From assembly GCF_021298855.1 (NCBI RefSeq), contig NZ_JAJTHI010000068.1:1-58686 (forward strand): a stretch of 58,686 nt of DNA, written 5' to 3'. Of the stretch, positions 40,808 through 50,642 are shown in pieces. The notes under the pieces are model-generated. The model was not told the DNA's origin, searched no databases, and worked only from the letters and a program-made list of their open reading frames with translations. The stretch's first letter is position 1; each line of letters opens with the position of its first letter. Both the position numbers and the translations under genes were made by a program. This DNA is from Gemmatimonas sp. (GTDB taxonomy: Bacteria; Gemmatimonadota; Gemmatimonadetes; Gemmatimonadales; Gemmatimonadaceae).

Positions 40808-42088
40808 TCAGGCGGGCGCGAGCCCGGCCAAATGCGCCAGGTTCTTGAAGAAGATCCGCACGTGCGACATGGGCTTCGCCCGCACGAGCTGTTTACGCAT
40901 GTAGCCATCGAACGTCAGCTGCTGGACGTCCCGGTCCCGGCAGATCGCCACGAAGCGCTCACGCCGGTTGTCGGTGGTGTACCAGAAGCTCTGCATCACG
41001 TCGAGCACGAAGAACACCGGGCCATGCAACCGCATGAAGCGGCGGCGCGCCTGCTTCAACGCCGACGCCTTGCCGGTCTGCAACGCCTCTTCCACGGCGT
41101 CCGCGGCAAGCCGGCCGCCGGTCATCGCGTAGAAGATGCCTTCTCCGCTGGCGGGCGCCACCACCCCGGCGGCATCGCCGGCGACCACCACGTCCCGGCC
41201 GTTGTCCCAGCGAGGGAGCGGCTTGATGGGGATGGGGGCGCCTTCCCGGCGGATGGTCTCCAGCCGGTCCATGCCGGTGTCCGCCCGCAGGCGCGCCACC
41301 GCTTCCTTGAGGCCGAAGCCCTTCTGCAGGGTGCCAGTGCCAATGGAGGTGGTGGCGCCATGCGGAAACACCCAGGCGTAGAAATCGGGGGACAGCGGCG
41401 CGTTGTAGTAGACATCCACACGATCGTGGCCGAACACCTCGCTGTCGGTGACCGGCGACTTCACGATCTCATGGTACGCGAACACATGCTTGGCCTTGTG
41501 CGCCCCGGGGATGCATTGCCGGGCGATCGGGGAGAGCGCCCCGTCGGCACCGATCACGTAGCGCGCGCGCACCGTGCGCACGGCGCCGTGGCGCGACCGC
41601 CCCTCGGTATACGAAAGCGTCGCGATGCCGCTGGCGTCGCGGGAGAACTGCGTGAATGCGCCCGTACGGCGCACGGCTCCCGCAATGGCCGCCCGCTGGC
41701 GCAGCCACTCATCGAACACATCGCGGTCGACCATGCCCACGAAGCCGTCACCCACCGGGATATCCACCTTCTTGGCCGTCGGTGAGATGACCCGCGCGGT
41801 GTTTACCCGCGCCACCAGCAACGACTGCGGAATGGAGAAATCACGGAGCAGCTGGGGTGGCACGGCCCCGCCGCACGGTTTGGTGCGCCACGCCCGATCC
41901 AGCAGCAGCACCTTGCGGCCGGCGCAGGCAAGCTCGTGCGCGGCCGTGGCACCGGCCGGACCGCCTCCCACCACGACCACATCGAACAGTTCCCCGTCCT
42001 CGTACGGGACCCCCCGCTCGAGCTGGGTCAGATCATCCTGCTGGTCGCCGCTCTGTGCACGCATGAGACTGGCCTCCGTGTGGCTCAT
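40808..42088 (-). CDS. bchP: geranylgeranyl diphosphate / bacteriochlorophyll geranylgeranyl reductase
   Basis: 426 residues from ATG 42088, overlapping the upstream transporter's stop (ATGA). FAD-dependent reductase that saturates the geranylgeranyl tail of bacteriochlorophyll a to phytyl. FDVVVVGGGPAGATAAHELACAG, TKPCGGAVPPQLL, VGMVDRDVFDEWLRQRA, RYVIGADGALSPIAR and VVAGDAAGVVAPASGEGIFYAM match BchP. It lies between a PucC-family transporter and hemA. Confidence 0.93.
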   Translation of the reverse strand: MSHTEASLMRAQSGDQQDDLTQLERGVPYEDGELFDVVVVGGGPAGATAAHELACAGRKVLLLDRAWRTKPCGGAVPPQLLRDFSIPQSLLVARVNTARVISPTAKKVDIPVGDGFVGMVDRDVFDEWLRQRAAIAGAVRRTGAFTQFSRDASGIATLSYTEGRSRHGAVRTVRARYVIGADGALSPIARQCIPGAHKAKHVFAYHEIVKSPVTDSEVFGHDRVDVYYNAPLSPDFYAWVFPHGATTSIGTGTLQKGFGLKEAVARLRADTGMDRLETIRREGAPIPIKPLPRWDNGRDVVVAGDAAGVVAPASGEGIFYAMTGGRLAADAVEEALQTGKASALKQARRRFMRLHGPVFFVLDVMQSFWYTTDNRRERFVAICRDRDVQQLTFDGYMRKQLVRAKPMSHVRIFFKNLAHLAGLAPA

Positions 42089-43464
42089 TGGATTACCGCC
42101 GACAGCATTTCGCCGCGTTGCTGGAACACCTCGTTGGCGCGCTCGCTCGACGCGCTGCGCAAGGCCAGCCACGCCGACGCCGCAAAAAAGAACGCCTGCA
42201 CCCCGAAGACCGCCAGATACCCACGGACCGGGGAGTCGAAGACGGCGCGGGCCAGATCGACGCCGGCCGCGCCGGACATGGTGCCCACCGCGTAGGCGAG
42301 CGCCTGCGCCGCGCCGAACACCCCGAGGCGCAACCCCGCGCGGCCGTCGGACTTGTCGCCCGTGAGCGCCATCATGGAGCCGATCGCGCCAATGGCGAAC
42401 ACCCCGTTGGCGATGCCGAGCAGCACCACGACCAGCGTGAATACCGGGACGCTGAACAGGCCGGGCGACGCCACCAGCGCCAGATACGTGACCGCCGAGG
42501 CCGCGCATCCGGCCGCCGCCCAGTGCCGCAGCTGCCCGGTGCGCGAGGCCAGGAGCGCGGCGAGAATCATTCCCGCCAGCACCCCGCCGTGGTGGGCTCC
42601 CGACAGCTTCGTGCTCTCCCCCGGCGTCATGCCGAACGCGACGCCGGCAAAGGGCTCGAGAATGAGATCCTGCGCGCTGTAGGCGAACATCGCCAGGAAG
42701 ATGAACCCCGAAAACAGTCGGGCCGCCGGCTCCTGCCACACGGTGCGCACGGTGTGGCGGAACGACGCGTGCCCGCGCGCCGCTGCCCCGGCGGGCATGA
42801 CCGGGCGCAGCCCCTTCTCCACGCCCAGCGTGGCCAGCCACGACACCAGCAGCCCCACCCCGCCGATGCCGCCGGCAATGGCGATGAGGCGCGTGAACGA
42901 GAAGGGATCGAGCAGGGAGCCCGAGGTGGCCGCCGTGATGATGATGCCGACGATCATCAGAATCCACGTGATGGCCGCCGCGCCGGCGCGTTGCGAGGGA
43001 CGCGCCCGTTCGCTCATGAGCGCCAGCAAGGGGGTGCCCGACGCGCTGACCCCCGCACCCAACAGCATGCTGGCGAGTGAGGCCAGCACCACGCCCAGCA
43101 CCGGATGTTCGGCCATGACCGGCACGCTGGCGGCCACGCCAACGCCACCGACGGCACACACCGCCATGCCACCCAGAATCCACGGTGTCCGGCGCCCGTG
43201 CCCGTCGCTGTCATGACCGAGACGGGGACGCAGGTACAGCTGCACCGCGAAGTGCAGCGCCACCAGCAGCCCCGGAATGAGCGCCGGCAGCCCGAGTTCG
43301 ACCACGATCACGCGATTGATGGTGGTGGTGAGCAGTACCACCACGGCGCCGATCGCCGCCTGCACGAAACCGAGGCGCGTCAGATGCCACCAGCTCATGC
43401 CCGATTCCGCCGCCGACGCGGCGACCGGCATGGCGGCCGATGACGGCGCCACGGCGGTGCCCAT
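42085..43464 (-). CDS. PucC/BCD family MFS transporter in the bch operon (Bch2-like)
   Basis: 459 residues, about 12 membrane helices. The bacteriochlorophyll-delivery branch of the major facilitator superfamily: WHLTRLGFVQAAIGAVVVLLTTTINRVIVVELGLPALIPG, GRRTPWILGGMAVCAVGG, SAQDLILEPFAGVAFGMTPGESTKLSGAHHGGVLAGM and a GDKSDGRAGLRLGVFGAAQALAYA loop. It probably handles bacteriochlorophyll during light-harvesting assembly. Located between bchG and bchP, it overlaps bchP by 4 bp and the bchG stop by 1 bp. A second family member starts at 57682. Confidence 0.85.
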   Translation of the reverse strand: MGTAVAPSSAAMPVAASAAESGMSWWHLTRLGFVQAAIGAVVVLLTTTINRVIVVELGLPALIPGLLVALHFAVQLYLRPRLGHDSDGHGRRTPWILGGMAVCAVGGVGVAASVPVMAEHPVLGVVLASLASMLLGAGVSASGTPLLALMSERARPSQRAGAAAITWILMIVGIIITAATSGSLLDPFSFTRLIAIAGGIGGVGLLVSWLATLGVEKGLRPVMPAGAAARGHASFRHTVRTVWQEPAARLFSGFIFLAMFAYSAQDLILEPFAGVAFGMTPGESTKLSGAHHGGVLAGMILAALLASRTGQLRHWAAAGCAASAVTYLALVASPGLFSVPVFTLVVVLLGIANGVFAIGAIGSMMALTGDKSDGRAGLRLGVFGAAQALAYAVGTMSGAAGVDLARAVFDSPVRGYLAVFGVQAFFFAASAWLALRSASSERANEVFQQRGEMLSAVIQ

Positions 43465-44402
43465 CAGCGGAGCCCCTCACCGAACGCGGTGATCATGGGG
43501 AGCGTGCGCACGGCAAAGGCCGACACCATCATGCCGCTCACGTAGAACGGCACGCCGAAGGCGCTGAGGTAGAGCGCCCGATCCACCGGCTTCTGCACGA
43601 ACCACCACATGAGCCCCGCCTGAATGACGGCGAGCACACCGATGGCGATGGCGAAGCCGGGGCGCCCCCACGTAACCAGCAGTCCGATCACGACGCCCTG
43701 CGCCAGCAGCATGACGAGCGAGGCGACCCACCCGGCCCCCGTCGGGCCCAGCAGCACGGGGAGCGAGTTCACCCCCATCTGCCGATCGCCCTCGATGGCC
43801 TTGAAGTCATTGAGCGTCATGATGCCGTGCGCCCCGATGCTGTACAGCACGGCCAGCAGCAGCAGCGGGGTGGGCGGCAGCACATTGCCCAGCATGATGC
43901 CCGCGCCGGTGATCCACGCGAGCCCTTCGTAGGTGAAGCCAACGGCGGTGTTCCCGAGCCAGCCGTTGCGCTTGAAGCGCAAGGGCGGGGCACTGTAAGC
44001 CCAGGAAAAGGCCAGCGCCACGGCCACGGCGCCCAGCCCGAACCGGCCCAGGGGGAGTGCCCACACGACGCAGAGGGCACTCCAGAGGATTGCAATGGCC
44101 AGTCCCCACTGCCCAGGAATACGCCCGGAGGGAATGGGGCGGTTGGGCTCGTTGATGGCGTCGACGTGACGGTCGAACCAGTCATTCACCGCCTGGCTCG
44201 AGGCACAGACCATCGGTCCCGTCAACCCGATGCCCAACGCCAGCGTCCACAGGCGCTCCGCAGAGAGCGGCACGCCCGCGGAGATCGCTCCGCAGGTGAA
44301 CGCCCACATCGGGGGAAACCAGGTGACTGGCTTGAGCAACGTCAGGACCGCTTTCGGATCCAGTCGTGCCGGGACCGTACGTTCTGAGTAGCTGACGCCC
44401 AT
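43464..44402 (-). CDS. bchG: bacteriochlorophyll a synthase
   Basis: 312 residues, UbiA-type prenyltransferase in the membrane; esterifies bacteriochlorophyllide a with geranylgeranyl diphosphate. Prenyl-diphosphate site NDWFDRHVDAINEPNRPIPSG, second site NDFKAIEGDRQMGVNSLPVLLG, and PVTWFPPMWAFTCGAIS near the N-terminus are BchG-typical. First gene of the leftward bchG-pucC-bchP-hemAEFG run. Its ATG is 8 bp behind a -10-like TAAACT that lies within a TGT-N12-ACA box, so PpsR control is likely. Confidence 0.95.
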   Translation of the reverse strand: MGVSYSERTVPARLDPKAVLTLLKPVTWFPPMWAFTCGAISAGVPLSAERLWTLALGIGLTGPMVCASSQAVNDWFDRHVDAINEPNRPIPSGRIPGQWGLAIAILWSALCVVWALPLGRFGLGAVAVALAFSWAYSAPPLRFKRNGWLGNTAVGFTYEGLAWITGAGIMLGNVLPPTPLLLLAVLYSIGAHGIMTLNDFKAIEGDRQMGVNSLPVLLGPTGAGWVASLVMLLAQGVVIGLLVTWGRPGFAIAIGVLAVIQAGLMWWFVQKPVDRALYLSAFGVPFYVSGMMVSAFAVRTLPMITAFGEGLR

Positions 44403-44405
44403 AGG

Positions 44406-44423
44406 TGTCCAGTTTAGTTGACA
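44406..44423 (-). promoter_or_regulatory. PpsR/CrtJ-type box (TGT-N12-ACA) over the bchG -10
   Basis: TGTCCAGTTTAGTTGACA at 44406-44423 fits TGT-N12-ACA exactly. Inside it, read leftward, is TAAACT (44416-44411), a -10-like hexamer 8 nt before the bchG ATG. The -35 region is poor. ppsR itself ends 91 bp away. Repressor binding here would block the bchG promoter. Confidence 0.65.
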
Positions 44424-44513
44424 GTGACCGTATGCGACAGAGCCCGCTTGACGTTTCCGCCTAATGGAAGGGCTCAGGGAAGTCCGGCTGCGCCGGTGGG
44501 GGCGGCGGTGTCG

Positions 44514-45956
44514 CTAGCCGCTCACATCCTCTTCCCGGTCGCCACCGGGGCTCACCAGTCGATGTCTTCGCAACTTCACGTACAGGCTCTGCCGGCTCAC
44601 CCCCAACACCTCGGCCGCCGACGTCCGGTTGTCGTTGGTGAGCTCGAGGGCGGCTTCGATGAAATGTCGTTCCACCAGGTCCACCGTGTCGCGCACCAGG
44701 TCGCGCAGCGACACGCGCCCCACGAGCGACGTGAGCTCTTCCACGGCGCGGGTGAGGTCGCGGGCACCTTGCGGGCCACTGGCCAGCCGCCGGCCGATAT
44801 CGCGAATGGTGAAGCCGATGCACGGCTCCTCCCCTTCGGGCACCCAGACCGCCGACACCTCGACCTCGGATTGGTTGCCGTGGAGGCCGCGCGCGGAGGT
44901 CGCCATGAGCCGCACCACACCGTTCTTCCGCAGCATGCTGGTGAACACCGGAAAGTCGGCGCCGGGGCGTCCGATGTAGGTGGCCAGCGGGGTACCGCGC
45001 ACCTGCTCTTCGCTCGCCAGCTCCGTGATATCGAGGAACGCCCGATTGGCCGTCAGGATGACGCCCTCGAGATCGGTCACCACGAACGCATCGGGGGAGC
45101 GCTCGAGCAGGTCGAGCAGCCGCGAGGGCGAGTTGGCGCCGCTGCCGCCGCCCGCCGGCAACTCCGCCGGCGAAAAGCGCACGAGGAGCAGCGTCGCCTG
45201 CTCCTGTCGGAAGCAGGACGCGGACGCGTGGACCGCCCGCCCGCCATGCAGCGTGAGGCCAATGTCGCCCGACCGGCCGGCACTGCGCGCGGCTCCCAGC
45301 AGATCCTCGAGCGCCCGCGCCGCCGTGGCATCCATGCCCAGCGGAAAGACGCGGCCGATCAGCCGGTCGGTAGGTTCGCCAAAGAGCTGTCCCGCGGCGG
45401 CGTTGGCGTCGAGCACCTTGAGGTTGGTCGCGTCGAGCACGAGAATGCCGTCGCTCGCCAACTGAAAGAGCAGGCGGTAGCGCGTTTCCACATGACGCAG
45501 GCGCCAGTAGTCACGCTCCATCGCCTGCTGGGCTTCCACCAGCCGCTGCTGCAGCGCCGACACGTGTCGCATGTCGCGCCCCACCGCCACGAGGCTGCCG
45601 TCACGCCCGAGCTTGATCGTGGTGTACGACACGGGCACGTCCATGACGTCGCCCATGAGGTGATTCACCTGGCGGCGCTTCGACACTCCCTGATGGATCG
45701 CTTCCTTGAGCAGCGTGTCGATCTTGCCGCGCGAGTCGCCCGACACGGTCTCGTTCCACGGCCGGCCGATCCACTGGGTGGCGGTATCGAACTGCGTGTC
45801 CCCGCCGCCCATGAGGGCCACGTCGCGGATGACGCCGGCCCCATCCATGACAAGCGCAATGTCCCCGGCCACCGCAAGCAATGAGGCAGCCGAGCGGGCA
45901 TCGAGCTCGCCGATGGCGGGGTTATTCGCGTCGAAGGGCTTCACGGAACTGGCCAT
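44514..45956 (-). CDS. ppsR: PpsR/CrtJ-type photosynthesis gene repressor
   Basis: 480 residues from ATG 45956 (GGAGGGG upstream; TTG 45965 is too close to it). PAS domains: N-terminal (residues about 20-130), a helix AMERDYWRLRHVETRYRLLF leading to a second at about 155-260, a third at about 280-385. The C-terminus has a Fis-type helix-turn-helix (EAALELTNDNRTSAAEVLGV, about 434-466). Cys248 fits the first redox cysteine of CrtJ (249), but no cysteine lies in the helix-turn-helix; the only other is Cys379. Overlaps the AerR-like gene by 35 bp. The box at 44406 is a probable target. Confidence 0.9.
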   Translation of the reverse strand: MASSVKPFDANNPAIGELDARSAASLLAVAGDIALVMDGAGVIRDVALMGGGDTQFDTATQWIGRPWNETVSGDSRGKIDTLLKEAIHQGVSKRRQVNHLMGDVMDVPVSYTTIKLGRDGSLVAVGRDMRHVSALQQRLVEAQQAMERDYWRLRHVETRYRLLFQLASDGILVLDATNLKVLDANAAAGQLFGEPTDRLIGRVFPLGMDATAARALEDLLGAARSAGRSGDIGLTLHGGRAVHASASCFRQEQATLLLVRFSPAELPAGGGSGANSPSRLLDLLERSPDAFVVTDLEGVILTANRAFLDITELASEEQVRGTPLATYIGRPGADFPVFTSMLRKNGVVRLMATSARGLHGNQSEVEVSAVWVPEGEEPCIGFTIRDIGRRLASGPQGARDLTRAVEELTSLVGRVSLRDLVRDTVDLVERHFIEAALELTNDNRTSAAEVLGVSRQSLYVKLRRHRLVSPGGDREEDVSG

Positions 45957-46884
45957 ACTCGCCAAGCCCCTCCGTCCGATGCGCTTCCGGCAGTCCCGCC
46001 CGCGCCGCCGTCAGCAAGGAACGCGCAATGGCCGGTGCCTGACGGGCATCCGACGCGATCGCGTTGGCACCGACCTGATCGGCCAGTGACGGATCGTCGG
46101 CGAACAGCTGTCCGCCAACCATGACCTGCACGTTCGTGTTGCGCGAGGCCTGCTTGAGCCGGCGGATATCGCGACGCAGGACGGACAGGCGACTTTCCGT
46201 GCCGACCGAGAAGCCGATCACGTCGTACCACTCCGTGGCGACCATCGACAGCAGGTCACTTTCCGTCCACGGCGCGCCCACGAGCACCCGCCACCCGTCG
46301 CGCAGCAGGAACTCGCCCACCATGATGATGCCCAACGTGTGCTGCTCGCCCGGCACGCAGGTGAGCAGAATGTTGCCCACCGGCTCCGCATGCCCCGACT
46401 CGGCCAGGAACACCTGCGACAAGTCACGCAGCAGCCGCTGCATGCGTCCGAGCGCCACCGTCACCTCGACGAAATCGCACTCGTCGTTGTCCCACATGTC
46501 GCCCAGCCGGCGGGCAGAGGGGGCCAACAGATCGAGATAGACCGCCTCCACCGTGGCCCCTTCGGCGAGGACGGTGCGCACGAACTGCGCCCCGCGGCCG
46601 TCGTCCGGGCTGCGCACGGCCGCCACGAACGCCTGCACGTCCCCTTCCGAAAGCACGCGGGCGGCGGCCGCCGCCATGGCCGGCGAAACCGGCCCCACGC
46701 GGTGGCTCGTCATCAGGCGCGGCACGAGTTCGTTCTGGATGGTCCGCTCGAGGCGCTCGAGGCGCTCGAGCCGCTCACTGCGGCGCTGCGAAGTAAGGTG
46801 GTCCATGGCATCGGGGTGGGATCCCGGGCCTCGAGTCACCGTGGGGAAGCCGATGGCAGCTGGCTGGAGAGGCGCGCCGGTCAT
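45922..46884 (-). CDS. B12-binding AerR/PpaA-like antirepressor
   Basis: 320 residues from ATG 46884, which has AAGGAG upstream. N-terminal part has a LERLERLERL helix, followed by a helical MetH-like domain (LLAPSARRLGDMWDNDECDFVEVTVALGRMQRLL) and a cobalamin-binding fold (NILLTCVPGEQHTLGIIMVGEFLLRDGWRVLVG, VIGFSVGTESRLSVLRRDI, QVMVGGQLFADDP). The DxHxxG B12 motif is replaced by the EQHTLG of AerR proteins, which bind B12 by light-dependent ligation and modulate CrtJ/PpsR. It overlaps ppsR by 35 bp. Strong promoter upstream. Confidence 0.88.
   Translation of the reverse strand: MTGAPLQPAAIGFPTVTRGPGSHPDAMDHLTSQRRSERLERLERLERTIQNELVPRLMTSHRVGPVSPAMAAAAARVLSEGDVQAFVAAVRSPDDGRGAQFVRTVLAEGATVEAVYLDLLAPSARRLGDMWDNDECDFVEVTVALGRMQRLLRDLSQVFLAESGHAEPVGNILLTCVPGEQHTLGIIMVGEFLLRDGWRVLVGAPWTESDLLSMVATEWYDVIGFSVGTESRLSVLRRDIRRLKQASRNTNVQVMVGGQLFADDPSLADQVGANAIASDARQAPAIARSLLTAARAGLPEAHRTEGLGEYGQFREALRRE
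46745..46776. repeat. 9-bp tandem repeat coding LERLERLER
   Basis: GCGCTCGAG unit repeated with small variation, encoding (Leu-Glu-Arg)n in the AerR-like protein. Replication slippage could change the copy number in frame. Confidence 0.7.
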
Positions 46885-46928
46885 GACGCGAGGACTCCTT
46901 GGCGCAATGGCGTGGTGAGATGGGCCCT

Positions 46929-46944
46929 GGTGTGCGGGCACACC
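46929..46944. promoter_or_regulatory. 16-bp perfect palindrome in the AerR-like gene leader
   Basis: GGTGTGC GG GCACACC, perfect 7-bp arms. It lies about 10-25 nt after the presumed start of the leftward transcript and 45 bp before its ATG. Operator or mRNA hairpin; no known consensus is recognised. Confidence 0.5.
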
Positions 46945-46948
46945 ATAA

Positions 46949-48892
<1,944 letters not shown>

Positions 48893-48899
48893 GGCGGCC

Positions 48900-50642
48900 A
48901 TGGAACTGACGCTCTGGACGTACGAAGGTCCGCCGCATGTGGGGGCAATGCGTATCGCCACCTCCATGAAGGGCGTGCACTATGTCTTGCACGCTCCTCA
49001 GGGCGATACCTACGCCGACTTGCTCTTCACCATGATCGAGCGGCGTGATCGCCGCCCGCCCGTCACGTACACCACGTTCCAGGCGCGCGATCTGGGTGGC
49101 GATACGGCGGAGCTGGTGAAGACGTCGGTGCGTGAGGCGTATGAGCGGTTCAAGCCCGATGCCCTGCTGGTGGGCGAATCGTGCACGGCCGAACTCATTC
49201 AGGATCAACCGGGCTCACTGGCGCAGGGGATGTCGCTGCCGGTGCCGGTCGTGCCGCTCGAACTGCCGGCCTACAGCAAGAAGGAAAACTGGGGGGCCAG
49301 CGAGACGTTCTATCATCTCGTGCGCGCCCTGCTGCAGCCCATGGCCCCGCCGCCTGGCACGACGCGTGAGCCGGTGCGGGAGGTGGTGCGCCGGGAGAAC
49401 CGGCGTCCGCGCGCCAATCTGCTGGGCGCCACGGCGCTGGGCTTCCGCAACCGCGACGACGTTCGGGAAATCACGCGGTTGCTGCACGACCTCGGGGTGG
49501 ACGTGCACGTCTGCGCGCCGCACAACGCCACGGTGGCCGACATCCGGCGCATCCCCGAGGCGGACTTCAACATCGTGCTCTACCCGGAGGTGGCCGACAC
49601 CACGGCGCGGTGGCTCGAGAAGACGTTCCGCATGCCCACCGTGAAGACGGTCCCCATCGGCGTGCTGGCCACCCGCGAGTTCGTGCAGGAGATCGGCACG
49701 GTCACCGGCCTCGACGTGCAGCCGCTGCTCGACCACGAGCGCGCCGGCACGGCACAGGTGGATGCGAGCCGCTCGCTGCTGCCCTGGTACTCACGGTCGG
49801 TGGACAGCACGTACCTCACCGGCAAGCGGGTCTTCGTTTTCGGCGACGCCACGCACGTGCTGGCAGCGGCGCGCATCGCGCGCGACGAACTCGGCTTCCA
49901 GGTGGTGGGCATCGGTACGTATTCGCGCGAATTCGCGCGGCCGGTGCGCGAATATGCCGCCAGCATCGGCGTCGAGGCGCTCATCTCCGATGACTACCTG
50001 GCGGTGGAGCAGCGGGTGAGCGAACTGGCGCCCGAACTGGTGCTCGGCACGCAGATGGAGCGCCACATCGCCAAGCGCCTTGGAGTGCCCTGCGCGGTGA
50101 TCTCGGCCCCCATCCACGTGCAGGACGTGCCGGCGCGGCACTCGCCGCAGATGGGCTTCGAAGGCGCCAACGTGATCTTCGACACGTGGGTGCATCCGCT
50201 CATGATGGGGCTCGAGGAACACCTGCTGCACATGTTCCGCGACGACTTCGAGTTCGGCGACGGAACCTCGCCGTCGCATCTGCACAACGCGGCGCCCAAG
50301 GCGGTGCCGGCGACCGGGCCGGGTCGGACATCCCCCGATGCGTCGGCCACCTCCTTCTCCACCGCCACGCCCGCCGGGACCCACGAGATCGTGGTGCCCG
50401 AGGCGGCGAGTGCCGTGGGGCTTACCGAGGAAGAGGGCGAAGCGCCCGCCCCGTCATCCGCCCAGCCCGCACCGGTGACGAGCACGCAGTGGCTGCCACC
50501 GGCAGAGGCGGAACTCAAGAAGATTCCGTTTTTCGTGCGCGGCAAGGCGCGCCGCAACACCGAACGGTATGCCCTCGAGCACGGGATCGCCGAGATCACC
50601 GTGGATACCCTGTACGACGCCAAGGCATTCTATGGCCGCTGA
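48900..50642 (+). CDS. bchB: dark protochlorophyllide reductase subunit B
   Basis: 580 residues. [49 protein letters not shown], including the Asp cluster ligand in PQGDTYAD, and [16 protein letters not shown] are diagnostic. Residues about 450-530 are a long Ala/Pro/Thr-rich linker, longer than in most BchB (about 510-540 total), before the C-terminal helix domain ([25 protein letters not shown]). The end overlaps bchH by 11 bp. Confidence 0.95.
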   Translation: MELTLWTYEGPPHVGAMRIATSMKGVHYVLHAPQGDTYADLLFTMIERRDRRPPVTYTTFQARDLGGDTAELVKTSVREAYERFKPDALLVGESCTAELIQDQPGSLAQGMSLPVPVVPLELPAYSKKENWGASETFYHLVRALLQPMAPPPGTTREPVREVVRRENRRPRANLLGATALGFRNRDDVREITRLLHDLGVDVHVCAPHNATVADIRRIPEADFNIVLYPEVADTTARWLEKTFRMPTVKTVPIGVLATREFVQEIGTVTGLDVQPLLDHERAGTAQVDASRSLLPWYSRSVDSTYLTGKRVFVFGDATHVLAAARIARDELGFQVVGIGTYSREFARPVREYAASIGVEALISDDYLAVEQRVSELAPELVLGTQMERHIAKRLGVPCAVISAPIHVQDVPARHSPQMGFEGANVIFDTWVHPLMMGLEEHLLHMFRDDFEFGDGTSPSHLHNAAPKAVPATGPGRTSPDASATSFSTATPAGTHEIVVPEAASAVGLTEEEGEAPAPSSAQPAPVTSTQWLPPAEAELKKIPFFVRGKARRNTERYALEHGIAEITVDTLYDAKAFYGR

